Assembly (NCBI GenBank): GCA_013151735.1
Contig: JAADHR010000127.1
Coordinates: forward strand, 20,126-84,125
Length of the DNA stretch: 64,000 nt
Reading direction: 5' to 3'
Source of the DNA: Calditrichota bacterium
Lineage (GTDB): Bacteria > Zhuqueibacterota > JdFR-76 > BMS3Abin05
Every line of letters starts with the position of its first letter. Positions within the stretch are counted from its first letter, which is position 1. The translations under genes and the position numbers were made by a program. Below, piece by piece: positions 1-8,216 of the stretch. A model generated the notes under the pieces. It did not search any database, was not told where the DNA came from, and worked only from the letters and a program-made list of their open reading frames with translations.

Positions 1-2
1 CG

Positions 3-788
3 CCTAAAAGGAGCGAGAGCAGCCGCAGGCAAGCAGGACCGCCTGTTGCTCAACAAACGGCAGGGTGGATGCGTGTGCTCTGGAGCATTTTGGGGCTAAC
101 CCTGTTTGTCTTGTTCTTGTGGGGACTGCATTCCTGGATGATCCATTCCAATGCATTTTTGCTCCAGACGATTGACGTACGGGGCAATCGTATTTTGGAT
201 AAAGCGGATATTTTGAAAAATGTTTCTTTCAGGCGGCAGACCCGATTGACCGATGTACAGCTTTCTGCAATCGAAAAAAAAATCCTGAAAAATCCTTATT
301 TAAAAACGGTCATTGTGTACAGAAAATATCCGTCAACATTGGAGATTGAAGTGGAAGAACGAACACCCGTTGCGTATGTGGCCGGGAAAAGGGTGTGGAT
401 GATTGATGATGAAGGGGTGCTTCTGCCGAAACTAACCGGGAAAAAGGCCCTGGCGCTGCCGGTTATTACGCACAGCGGCCCGTTCCGGGAAAAGGCCGGT
501 GTTCGGACCAAAAACCCCCGGTTGCATCGGACGGTCTGGTTCTTGTCAATGCTGAAGGCTCTGGATAAAAATTTGTTTTACAAGATAAATTCGGTGGATT
601 ACACGGCACAAAAGGGAATGGTCGTTTATCTGACGGAGCATGCGTTTCCGTTCTATTTTGGCAACGATCTGGACATCCGTCAGATTGAGTACATGAAAGC
701 CATCTTGGGGAAATTAAAGCAAGAGCGCCGTGTGGCTAACGTACGCTATGTAGATCTCCGTTTTGCTAATCAGGTGGTTGTAAAGTAA
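3..788 (+). CDS. ftsQ: Cell division protein FtsQ (5' end probably outside the window)
   Basis: FtsQ is a bitopic inner-membrane divisome protein that links early and late division proteins. From the ATG at 69, residues about 3-25 form one hydrophobic transmembrane segment. A POTRA domain follows (about 31-102, with the typical IDVRGN and EVEERTPVA elements), then the periplasmic beta domain to residue 239. The frame stays open upstream to the window edge and encodes a basic, polar stretch like an FtsQ cytoplasmic tail. The ATG at 69 has no properly spaced ribosome site, so the true start probably lies before base 1. Its place directly before ftsA and ftsZ fits the dcw cluster. Family call is firm; start is uncertain. 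Confidence 0.88.
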   Translation, partial: PKRSESSRRQAGPPVAQQTAGWMRVLWSILGLTLFVLFLWGLHSWMIHSNAFLLQTIDVRGNRILDKADILKNVSFRRQTRLTDVQLSAIEKKILKNPYLKTVIVYRKYPSTLEIEVEERTPVAYVAGKRVWMIDDEGVLLPKLTGKKALALPVITHSGPFREKAGVRTKNPRLHRTVWFLSMLKALDKNLFYKINSVDYTAQKGMVVYLTEHAFPFYFGNDLDIRQIEYMKAILGKLKQERRVANVRYVDLRFANQVVVK

Positions 789-943
789 GGGGGCTGACTA
801 TCGGCCGTGTTCCCGCGGCTGACGAACGCCATCTTGGAGATGGGCAAGAATAAATGATAGCGCATTTAGCTACCATAGTTTGTAACTATTGGCTTAGAAA
901 AAATAAAAAGCAGGTGTCAGAAATCCTTTTTTGAACCTCAAAA

Positions 944-2332
944 ATGGTTGCAGCCATGAAAAAGAGAGAAGATGTAGAAAGTTTGGACTTGTTTTCGATG
1001 ACAGATAGAGGTAATGGAACCGCGCGCAAGGAACGAAACTTTGAGAAAAGCACGACTCTGTCGCCGAGGAAAAAGACGAAAAGCGTATCGCACAAAATCC
1101 TTACCGGACTGGACATCGGTACCAGTAAGATTGGAGCCATTATTGCCGAAGTGGATAACCCGGACGATGTTAAAATCGTCGGTGTCGGCGTTTCTCCTTC
1201 GGATGGTTTGCGGCGGGGCGTGGTGGTGAATCTGGAAAAGACCGTGCAGTCCATTAAGCGGGCCATCAACGAGGCGCAGCTCATGGCCGGGACCGAAGTG
1301 GGCCCGGTGTATGTAGGAATTGCCGGTGACCATATTCACAGTTTCAACAGCCGGGGGGTTGTGGCGGTTTCCGGGCCGGATCACGAAATTAAATCGGATG
1401 ATATTCGCCGGGTCATTGATGCTGCCAAAGCCGTATCGCTGCCAATCGACCGAGAAATTATTCATGTGATTCCCCAGGAATTCATCGTGGATGATCAGGA
1501 CAATATCAAGGATCCGGTGGGATTTTCCGGCGTCCGTCTGGAAGCCGAAGTGCATATTGTGACCGGCGCCGTGACATCGGCACAGAATATTTACCGGTGC
1601 GTAGAACGGGCAGGATTGAATGTCCAGAATTTGGTGCTGGAACCGCTGGCCTCCAGTTACGCGGTTCTGGGAGAGGATGAAAAAGAAATCGGTGTTGGAT
1701 TAATTGATCTGGGGGGCGGCACTACGGATATTGCTCTGTTTTTTGAAGGGAGTATTCGCCACACCGCTGTAATTGGGCTGGGCGGGCGAAATGTAACCAA
1801 CGACATTGCTCAGGGACTTCGCACGCCGGTGGATCAGGCCGAGAAAATTAAGCGAAAATTTGGAGCCGCTTTGCCACGATCCGACGATCAGAATCACTTG
1901 ATTGAGGTCCCCGGTGTGGGCGGACGCCCGGCAACCCGTGTTCCCAGGCGCTACCTGACCTCGATAATCCAGCCCCGGGTCGAGGAAATCCTTACCCTGG
2001 CCAGGCGGGAAATTCAGCGTTCCGATTACCGGGATTTTCTCAATGCAGGTCTTGTTCTAACCGGGGGTGGTTCCTTGCTGGAAGGAATGGTGGAACTGGC
2101 CGAACAGATTTTCGATATGCCGGTGAAGGCCGGTATTCCGCAGGGTTTCGGCGGGCTGGTGGGGCTGGCACGGACCCCCATTCATTCCACGGGTGTGGGA
2201 CTGATCTATTACGGAATCCGCCACGGCTCTGAGGAATTTGTGGCCGTTGACGAGGACGGTGGTAACGGAGACAATCACCTGTTCAATAAAATCGTTCGCA
2301 CAATGAAACGGTGGGTCACGGAATATTTTTAG
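944..2332 (+). CDS. ftsA: Cell division protein FtsA
   Basis: FtsA is the actin-fold ATPase that tethers FtsZ to the membrane. The phosphate-1 motif LDIGTSK lies at about residues 56-62. The SHS2-type 1C region, the second phosphate motif (LIDLGGGTTD) and the adenosine motif (LTGGGSLLEG) follow in order. The last 20 residues form a basic amphipathic helix, the usual membrane-targeting tail. The protein is 462 aa with roughly 45 more residues before LDIGT than usual. In-frame ATGs at 956 and 998 are alternatives, but no start removes more than the first 18 residues. No strong ribosome site is visible. It follows ftsQ by 155 nt and precedes ftsZ by 389 nt, an unusually long gap filled with repeats. 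Confidence 0.96.
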   Translation: MVAAMKKREDVESLDLFSMTDRGNGTARKERNFEKSTTLSPRKKTKSVSHKILTGLDIGTSKIGAIIAEVDNPDDVKIVGVGVSPSDGLRRGVVVNLEKTVQSIKRAINEAQLMAGTEVGPVYVGIAGDHIHSFNSRGVVAVSGPDHEIKSDDIRRVIDAAKAVSLPIDREIIHVIPQEFIVDDQDNIKDPVGFSGVRLEAEVHIVTGAVTSAQNIYRCVERAGLNVQNLVLEPLASSYAVLGEDEKEIGVGLIDLGGGTTDIALFFEGSIRHTAVIGLGGRNVTNDIAQGLRTPVDQAEKIKRKFGAALPRSDDQNHLIEVPGVGGRPATRVPRRYLTSIIQPRVEEILTLARREIQRSDYRDFLNAGLVLTGGGSLLEGMVELAEQIFDMPVKAGIPQGFGGLVGLARTPIHSTGVGLIYYGIRHGSEEFVAVDEDGGNGDNHLFNKIVRTMKRWVTEYF

Positions 2333-2448
2333 GGTTTTTCAGTTGAGATATGATTCGTTCCTGCATGTGGCTTTGGGGTCTACCCCAATGGTCGAAAATC
2401 GGTGGGTGAAAAGACGTGCGACGTTGATGAGGCCTTGCAGGAGCGGGG

Positions 2449-2475
2449 TGTAACCGCACCCTTTACGGGTGCGCC
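2449..2475 (+). repeat. Half unit of cruciform repeat family A
   Basis: This is the left hairpin only: TGTAACCGCA followed by a CCC/GGG hairpin around TTTAC. It matches the left part of the 64-bp units at 2516-2579 and 3924-3987. The right-hand hairpin is absent. Confidence 0.6.
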
Positions 2476-2515
2476 TTACGACAAGTTCATCAATTGTTTT
2501 GGACATCTCTCAGTG

Positions 2516-2579
2516 TGTAGCCGCACCCTTTATGGGTGCGCCTGTTTGTAAAAGCGCAGGCATAAAGCCTGCGACTACA
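2516..2579 (+). repeat. Cruciform repeat family A, full 64-bp unit, copy 1
   Basis: The outer arms TGTAGCCGCA and TGCGACTACA pair with one mismatch. Inside them sit two hairpins: GCACCC/GGGTGC around TTTAT, and CGCAGGC/GCCTGCG around ATAAA. The predicted fold is a three-way junction. The copy after ftsZ has the same length and the same layout. Confidence 0.75.
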
Positions 2580-2721
2580 TTAGTAATGGGGGGCGTGCGC
2601 CTGCTCAAATACTCAATGCGCCGGGAACGCAATTAAGACGGCGCATTGGGATGTCATCTAAAAATAGATTTGCTTAAAATAAAATCAAAAAGAGATCGAA
2701 CCAAATAATGGGAGAACAAAA

Positions 2722-3900
2722 ATGCCCCTGACCTTTGAATACGACAGCTTAGCCGACCAGTCCGCCAAGATGAAAGTGATTGGCGTGGGTGGTGCCGGTG
2801 GAAACGCGATCAATCGAATGATTGAATCGGAATTGAAGGGTGTTGATTTTCTGGCGATCAATACCGATCTTCAGGCCCTCAACACAAACAAATCGAAAAA
2901 TAAGATTCAGATTGGGAAAAAGCTCACAAAGGGTCTGGGTGCCGGAGCAAATCCCGATGTGGGACAAAAGGCCATCGAAGAAGACCGCGAATCTGTGGAA
3001 GCGGCCCTCCAGGATGTGGACATGGTTTTTATTACGGCCGGCATGGGGGGCGGAACCGGAACCGGGGCGGCCCCGATTGTGGCTGAAATTGCCAAAGAAT
3101 TGGGCGCCTTAACCGTTGCGATCGTAACCAAGCCCTTCCAATTCGAGGGAGTTAAACGGATGAAACGGGCGATGGAAGGCATCCGCCGCTTGCGGGAGAA
3201 AGTCGACACGCTGATTATTATTCCCAATCAGCGTCTTTTTTCCATCGTGCCGAAAGGAACCCCCTTGCTGGAAGCCTTCCGGATGGCTGATGACGTGCTG
3301 CTCCATGCAACGAAGGGCATTTCCGATCTCATCACTGAACCCGGTCTCATTAATCTGGATTTCGCCGATGTGCGCACGGTTATGGCGGAGATGGGCGACG
3401 CGCTGATGGGAACGGGTATTTCCACCGGTCAGGACCGCGCTCAGGAAGCGGCCATGCGTGCCATTTCCAGCCCCCTTTTGGAAGATGTGTCCATCTCCGG
3501 TGCACAGGGTGTTCTCATCAATATTACCGGCGGGTTGGACCTTTCTCTGGACGATGTGAACAATGCCACCTCGATCATTTTTGAAGCGGCCGGCCCCGAT
3601 GCAAACATCATTTTTGGGGCTATTCTGGATGAAAATATTCAGGATGAAGTGCGTGTAACGGTAATTGCTACCGGGCTAAACGATGGGGCCTCTGCCCAAA
3701 GCGCCGAAGAGGATCGAAACGTGCTGGAGCTTTTCGGAACGCGGCGCAAGGTTCTGGATATTCCCACATTCAAACGAAGGGAAAAACCGGCCTTTCCGTT
3801 CGAAACCTCGAAAGAATCGCCGGAAGACGAAACGCGGACAGCCTCGGATGATTATCTTGACATCCCGACCTTTCTGAGGAAAAAACAGGCACAGGACTGA
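2722..3900 (+). CDS. ftsZ: Cell division protein FtsZ, with two C-terminal partner-binding motifs
   Basis: FtsZ is the tubulin-like GTPase that forms the cytokinetic ring. The nucleotide-binding glycine stretch VGGAGGNA lies near residue 22 and the tubulin signature GGGTGTG near residue 112. The T7-loop and C-terminal GTPase subdomain follow (392 aa in total). The ATG at 2722 has a GGGAGAA ribosome site. The C-terminal peptide that binds FtsA and other partners is normally a single copy. Here one copy ends the protein ([10 protein letters not shown], 379-388) and a second, [10 protein letters not shown], lies at 345-354, separated by an acidic linker. Both are in the same open frame with no sign of sequence error. 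Identification is firm; the meaning of the duplication is unknown. Confidence 0.98.
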   Translation: MPLTFEYDSLADQSAKMKVIGVGGAGGNAINRMIESELKGVDFLAINTDLQALNTNKSKNKIQIGKKLTKGLGAGANPDVGQKAIEEDRESVEAALQDVDMVFITAGMGGGTGTGAAPIVAEIAKELGALTVAIVTKPFQFEGVKRMKRAMEGIRRLREKVDTLIIIPNQRLFSIVPKGTPLLEAFRMADDVLLHATKGISDLITEPGLINLDFADVRTVMAEMGDALMGTGISTGQDRAQEAAMRAISSPLLEDVSISGAQGVLINITGGLDLSLDDVNNATSIIFEAAGPDANIIFGAILDENIQDEVRVTVIATGLNDGASAQSAEEDRNVLELFGTRRKVLDIPTFKRREKPAFPFETSKESPEDETRTASDDYLDIPTFLRKKQAQD

Positions 3901-3923
3901 AAAGGGAAACAATCAAGAACGGA

Positions 3924-3987
3924 TGTAGCCGCATCCTTTACGGATGCGCTTGGACACGGATTCGCAGGCATAAAGCCTGCGGCTACA
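3924..3987 (+). repeat. Cruciform repeat family A, full 64-bp unit, copy 2
   Basis: Same architecture and length as 2516-2579. The outer arms TGTAGCCGCA/TGCGGCTACA pair perfectly. The left hairpin is GCATCC/GGATGC where copy 1 has GCACCC/GGGTGC, a compensatory change that keeps pairing. The right hairpin is CGCAGGC/GCCTGCG. Confidence 0.75.
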
Positions 3988-4000
3988 TTGTGATTTGATT

Positions 4001-4025
4001 CGCAGGCATAAGGCCTGCGGTTACG
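4001..4025 (+). repeat. Half unit of cruciform repeat family A (right hairpin)
   Basis: A second copy of the right-hand hairpin (CGCAGGC, ATA, GCCTGCGG then TTACG) lies directly after the full unit, without its left partner. Confidence 0.6.
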
Positions 4026-4073
4026 GGATGCCTTTTCCGGAAACGCCAAATTAGGAAGGGTTCGGGCCAAATA

Positions 4074-4100
4074 TAAAAAAAGCGGAAACATTTCCGCTTT
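4074..4100 (-). terminator. Rho-independent terminator of rpmB
   Basis: A 10-bp perfect stem AAAGCGGAAA/TTTCCGCTTT (4079-4088 / 4091-4100) is followed on the minus strand by a run of T residues. It is oriented to end rpmB transcription and lies about 108 nt past its stop codon. On the + strand the hairpin is followed by A residues, so it is a weaker terminator for ftsZ. Confidence 0.7.
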
Positions 4101-4207
4101 TAAAAAATAATTGAAATGGGGGGTTGAGGAACGATCGTTTGAAGGAAACCGGTGATTGGAACGGGAAGCACTAAATGCTCGGAAAACCAGTTTCCCGCCA
4201 TTCGGGA

Positions 4208-4402
4208 TCAGGCGGCTTTGGTAACCCGTCCTGACCGAATACACTCGGTACAAACCATCATTCGTTTGACCGTTCCGTTTTCAAGACGAACACGAACCCG
4301 TTGCAAATTCGGTAACCACCGTCGTTTGGTCAAATTATGAGCGTGGCTCACGGTATTGCCAACTATTGGCCCTTTGCCGCAAACTTCACAACGCTTTGCC
4401 AT
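4208..4402 (-). CDS. rpmB: Large ribosomal subunit protein bL28
   Basis: bL28 is a small basic protein of the 50S subunit. The 64-aa product starts [12 protein letters not shown], as L28 proteins do, with a CxxC pair at residues 5-8 and a second pair (CTEC) near residue 51, the zinc-binding form. The conserved SHAHN and RRWLPNLQ segments follow. On the minus strand a GGAGAT ribosome site precedes the ATG by about 7 nt. It is one of very few minus-strand genes here and stands alone between ftsZ and dusB, with its own terminator. Confidence 0.96.
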   Translation of the reverse strand: MAKRCEVCGKGPIVGNTVSHAHNLTKRRWLPNLQRVRVRLENGTVKRMMVCTECIRSGRVTKAA

Positions 4403-4598
4403 TTTCCATATCTCCTTATGATTTCAAATTAAGCGACTTTAAAAATACAAAAGAAAATTTGTAAATGCAAGATTTTTTTCTCCAAATCGAGCGAAATCCG
4501 AAAAGCCGTTGAAATTTTCGGGATTTTGTGCTATTCTCAAATAAAAAAACAGGTACCGTAAGTTACAATCCACTGAGAAAACGATCGACTATCCGAGC

Positions 4599-5564
4599 GT
4601 GGAAAAAGAATTTTTAAAAATCAAAATTACAAATCCGGCATTTTTAGCGCCGATGGCCGGTTTTACCGATCAGCCTTTCCGCCGCATCTGCAAAAGATTG
4701 GGGGCCGGGTTTCTTTTTGGTGAATTCGTCAGTGCCGACGGCCTGGTGTACGAAAGCCGGAAGACCTTCGCATTGCTGGATTTTTTGGAGGAAGAGCACC
4801 CCTTTGCCATTCAAATATTTGGCAGTGATCCCGGAATTATGGCCCGCGCGGCCCGAATCGTTCGTCGTTTTGAGCCGGATGTGCTGGACATCAATTATGG
4901 CTGCCCTGTAAAAAAGGTGGTAAAACGGGGAGCCGGTGCCGCCCTGCTGCGGGATCTGAATCGCCTGGAAGATATTGCCAAAGCGGTTGTGGATGCTTCG
5001 GAAGCTCCCGTAACGGCCAAAATCCGGATTGGCTGGTCGAAGGACGAGATTGTGGCGGTTGAGGTGTCACAGCGTTTGGAACGGGCGGGTATTCAGGCCG
5101 TTACGGTTCATGCCCGCACGCAAACCATGGGATATTCCGGCCGTGCGGTCTGGCCGGTGATTGCAGAGGTGAAACGGGCGGTATCCATTCCGGTGCTGGG
5201 GAATGGTGATATCTGGCAGGCCTCCGATGCCGTCAGAATGTTCCGCGAAACCGGCTGTGATTTTGTGATGGTAGGCCGGGGTGCCATCGGAAATCCCTGG
5301 ATTTTTCGGGAAATAGGAACTTTGCTGGGGGACGGAACAGAACATCCCTCCCCGACTTTACAGGAAAGAGGCGAAATTTGCCTTCAGCATTTTGGCTGGG
5401 CTCTGGAATTTTATGGGCGTCAGAAGGGGGTCTTTGAGATGAGGAAGCATCTGGCCGCCTACACTAAGGGACTGCCGGGAGCCAGCCGGTTTCGGGCACA
5501 GCTAATGGCCCTGACCCAGCCCGAAACAATCATTCGTGAAATAAGGATATTTTTTGGAATGTGA
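4599..5564 (+). CDS. dusB: tRNA-dihydrouridine synthase (DusB type)
   Basis: This flavoenzyme reduces uridine to dihydrouridine in tRNA D-loops. The 321-aa protein has the family start APMAGFTDQPFR (residues 17-28). The catalytic cysteine is C102 in NYGCPVKK, and the FMN-barrel motifs TVHARTQ and GNGDI and the phosphate-binding VMVGRGAIGNPW follow. The start is GTG and no strong ribosome site is visible. It is monocistronic as far as can be seen, with a 314-nt gap downstream. Subfamily assignment rests on overall similarity to DusB. Confidence 0.93.
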   Translation: MEKEFLKIKITNPAFLAPMAGFTDQPFRRICKRLGAGFLFGEFVSADGLVYESRKTFALLDFLEEEHPFAIQIFGSDPGIMARAARIVRRFEPDVLDINYGCPVKKVVKRGAGAALLRDLNRLEDIAKAVVDASEAPVTAKIRIGWSKDEIVAVEVSQRLERAGIQAVTVHARTQTMGYSGRAVWPVIAEVKRAVSIPVLGNGDIWQASDAVRMFRETGCDFVMVGRGAIGNPWIFREIGTLLGDGTEHPSPTLQERGEICLQHFGWALEFYGRQKGVFEMRKHLAAYTKGLPGASRFRAQLMALTQPETIIREIRIFFGM

Positions 5565-5878
5565 TGACTTTCTGCGGCATTCAAAACGAATGACGAAATG
5601 TGTTTGGGGAAGATTACCAATAGTGGGGTTGAAAGTCCTTGCTGTTTTTCACCTCCATGATTTCATCTCCAACAGCCAAGACCCTTATAAAAGTAAAATC
5701 CACAGGTGATTTCCGTTTTTTCCTTAAATAAAATTAATTTTTTTTCACATTCAGGCAATTGTCAACAAAAATATTGAAATTTGTCTATTTTTTTCTTACA
5801 TTTTTCTGGTTTGTTTGTTAATGGTTTTTATTTTAATTAGGTTATGATGATTTTTAGATAGAAGAAAGTGAGGTGGAT
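5565..5878 (+). other. 314-nt non-coding gap with a promoter
   Basis: There is no coding potential. The region becomes very A/T-rich towards its 3' end and contains the promoter listed at 5774-5802. No terminator hairpin for dusB is apparent. Confidence 0.5.
5774..5802 (+). promoter_or_regulatory. Sigma70-type promoter of the 5.9-13.8 kb gene set
   Basis: TTGAAA and TACATT are separated by 17 bp, in an A/T-rich stretch. The expected transcription start lies about 70 nt before the ATG at 5879. Confidence 0.5.
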
Positions 5879-7201
5879 ATGAAAAGGCAGAATGTTCTGA
5901 TTATGGGTGCGGCTGGCCGGGATTTTCACAATTTTAATGTGTATTTCAGGGATAATGAAGCCTACCATGTTGTTGCGTTTACTGCCACTCAAATCCCCAA
6001 TATTGATGACCGAAAATACCCCAAAGAACTGGCCGGAAAATTGTACCCTGAGGGCATTCCCATTCATCCCGAATCCGAACTGACCCGCCTGATCAAAAAT
6101 GAAAACATTGACCTGGTTGTGTTCGCTTATAGCGACGTGAAACACGAGTATGTTATGCACAAGGCATCGGAAGTAATGGCAGCGGGGGCCAATTTCATGG
6201 TGATGGGCGGAGAAAAAACCATGGTCAAAAGCACAAAGCCCCTCATTTCCATTCTGGCTGTTCGCACCGGATGCGGTAAAAGCCAGACAACCCGGCGTGT
6301 GAGCCGGATTTTACGGGCTATGGGCAAAAAGGTGGTTTCTATCCGACATCCGATGCCTTACGGCAATTTGAATGCCCAGAGAGTACAGCGGTTTGCCACG
6401 ATGGAAGATATGGACAAATATGAGTGTACCATTGAAGAACGCGAGGAATACGAACCTCACATCGCTATGGGAAATGTTATTTACGCAGGTGTTGATTACG
6501 AGGCTATTTTACGCCAGGCGGAACAAGAGGCTGACGTTATTCTCTGGGACGGGGGAAACAATGATATGTCGTTTTACAAATCGGATTTAACCATTACGGT
6601 AGTCGATCCCCACAGGCCGGGCCATGAATTAAAATATTTCCCCGGGGAAACCAACCTGAGGTTGGCTGACATTGTGGTGATTAACAAGATCGATACGGCT
6701 GAGCCTGAAAATGTGGAATTGGTCAGGCAAAATATCGAGAAGATCAATCCGAAGGCGGTGGTTGTGGATGCAGCATCGCCTATTTTTGTGGATAAACCGG
6801 AGATCATTCGAAATAAGCGGGTGTTGGTTGTGGAAGACGGGCCAACCCTGACGCACGGTGAGATGACATACGGCGCCGGTGTGGTGGCCGCAAAGAAGTT
6901 CGGTGCAGCCGAATTGGTGGATCCCCGGCCGTTTTTGGTTGCTTCTATCGAAGAAACCTTCAAAAAATATCCTTACATCGGGACCCTGCTTCCGGCAATG
7001 GGATATGGAACCAAACAAATTCGTGATCTGGAAGAGACCATAAATCGCACGGATGCGGACAGTGTAATTATTGCAACACCCATTAATTTACAACATCTAA
7101 TTAAGATCAACAAGCCCAGTACCCGAGTTCGTTACGAGCTTCAGGAATTAGGCACACCCGATCTTGAATCTCTTATCAAAGACTTTTTTGAAAAGCTTTA
7201 A
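5879..7201 (+). CDS. Cyclic 2,3-diphosphoglycerate synthetase-like GTPase
   Basis: The 440-aa protein belongs to the family annotated after the methanogen cyclic-2,3-diphosphoglycerate synthetase, an ATP-dependent enzyme. An N-terminal Rossmann-like part (VLIMGAAGRDFHNF, residues 6-20) is followed by a P-loop-like RTGCGKSQT (129-137), an ILWDGGNND segment (221-229) and a G4-like NKID (269-272). These features suggest an NTPase of the SIMIBI/CobW-like type. Start ATG 5879 is preferred over the GTG at 5873 because a GAGGTG site lies just upstream of the ATG. Carbamate kinase starts 3 nt after its stop, so the two are co-transcribed. Whether a bacterium makes the cyclic osmolyte is not established; a role tied to carbamoyl or amino-acid metabolism is equally possible. 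Confidence 0.75.
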   Translation: MKRQNVLIMGAAGRDFHNFNVYFRDNEAYHVVAFTATQIPNIDDRKYPKELAGKLYPEGIPIHPESELTRLIKNENIDLVVFAYSDVKHEYVMHKASEVMAAGANFMVMGGEKTMVKSTKPLISILAVRTGCGKSQTTRRVSRILRAMGKKVVSIRHPMPYGNLNAQRVQRFATMEDMDKYECTIEEREEYEPHIAMGNVIYAGVDYEAILRQAEQEADVILWDGGNNDMSFYKSDLTITVVDPHRPGHELKYFPGETNLRLADIVVINKIDTAEPENVELVRQNIEKINPKAVVVDAASPIFVDKPEIIRNKRVLVVEDGPTLTHGEMTYGAGVVAAKKFGAAELVDPRPFLVASIEETFKKYPYIGTLLPAMGYGTKQIRDLEETINRTDADSVIIATPINLQHLIKINKPSTRVRYELQELGTPDLESLIKDFFEKL

Positions 7202-7204
7202 CCC

Positions 7205-8152
7205 ATGTCCTCTCAAAAAAAAGCGGTCGTCGCGCTTGGCGGGAACGCCATCACTCGCGAATTTGAAGAAGGCGATATTTATCAGCAATTTGCCAACACA
7301 CGCAGAAGTCTGCTGGGTGTTATTGAAATGGTGGAACAAGGGTACCATCTGGTACTAACCCACGGGAACGGCCCTCAGGTTGGCAATTATCTGATTCGTA
7401 TTGAGGCCTCCCGCCACCTTGTTCCCCCTTTGCCTCTGGGTGTGGTGGTTGCCGATCTGGAAGGCGGGATGGGCTATATGATTAGCCAGACCCTTTTTAA
7501 TAAACTGCACTTGCGCTCGATCAAAAGAGATGTGGTAACGCTGTTAACCCAGGTTATTGTCGATAAAGATGATCCTTCCATTTTAAACCCGACGAAATTT
7601 GTCGGGCCTTTTTATAAGAAGGAAGATTTACCGTCCCTTCTGGCCCGTGGCTGGATTGTGAAGGAAGACCCCGGGCGCGGCTACCGGCGTGTGGTTCCTT
7701 CTCCCAAACCTCTGGATATTGTTGAAAAAAAAATTATTCGGCAGCTCTTTGACGAAGGCATTATTGTGGTGGCTGCAGGCGGCGGCGGGATTCCGGTTTA
7801 TGTTGAAAAAGACGGGACGCTTGAAGGGGTGGATGCTGTTATCGATAAAGACCTGGCCTCAGCGGTTCTGGCCAGGGAGATTGGAGCCACGGAATTGGTT
7901 ATTCTCACGGCTGTTGAAAAAGTAGCCCTTAATTTCCGCAAACCCGATCAGATCGATCTGGATACGCTGACCATTTCAGAAGCAAAGCGTTACATGGCCG
8001 AAGGCCAATTTCCACCAGGGAGCATGGGGCCGAAAATTCAGGCTGCGATTAATTTTCTGGAAGATGGCGGCGAGCGGGTGATTATTACCTCGGTAGAAAA
8101 ACACCCGCAGGCCATGCGGGGCGAAACAGGAACTCAAATTCTTAAAAAATAA
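7205..8152 (+). CDS. arcC: Carbamate kinase
   Basis: Carbamate kinase interconverts carbamate plus ATP with carbamoyl phosphate plus ADP. It usually makes ATP in arginine or purine fermentation. The 315-aa sequence has the amino-acid-kinase-fold signatures VVALGGNA (near residue 9), THGNGPQVG (near 57), AAGGGGIPV and the C-terminal GSMGPKIQAA. Length matches the family. It begins 3 nt after the GTPase-like gene. No ornithine carbamoyltransferase or arginine deiminase gene is nearby, so the source of carbamoyl phosphate is not visible. Confidence 0.95.
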   Translation: MSSQKKAVVALGGNAITREFEEGDIYQQFANTRRSLLGVIEMVEQGYHLVLTHGNGPQVGNYLIRIEASRHLVPPLPLGVVVADLEGGMGYMISQTLFNKLHLRSIKRDVVTLLTQVIVDKDDPSILNPTKFVGPFYKKEDLPSLLARGWIVKEDPGRGYRRVVPSPKPLDIVEKKIIRQLFDEGIIVVAAGGGGIPVYVEKDGTLEGVDAVIDKDLASAVLAREIGATELVILTAVEKVALNFRKPDQIDLDTLTISEAKRYMAEGQFPPGSMGPKIQAAINFLEDGGERVIITSVEKHPQAMRGETGTQILKK

Positions 8153-8216
8153 GATCGTCATAAAAAAGTTTTTATTAAAGAACTGAAGCGTCTAATGGTA
8201 AGGAGGAATAATCCAA

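Larger units (their letters stand above)
2333..2721 (+). other. 389-nt ftsA-ftsZ spacer with structured repeats
   Basis: No convincing gene is present. A tight hairpin (TTGGGG/CCCCAA, 4-nt loop) lies at 2373-2388. A half copy and a full copy of a 64-bp cruciform repeat follow, listed separately. ftsZ has a GGGAGAA ribosome site just before its ATG. A separate ftsZ promoter in the A/T-rich stretch 2650-2710 is possible, but I see no clear -35/-10 pair. Confidence 0.6.

Noticed and set aside
938..1555. 205-aa open frame on the minus strand
   Set aside because: Antisense to ftsA and without homology features.
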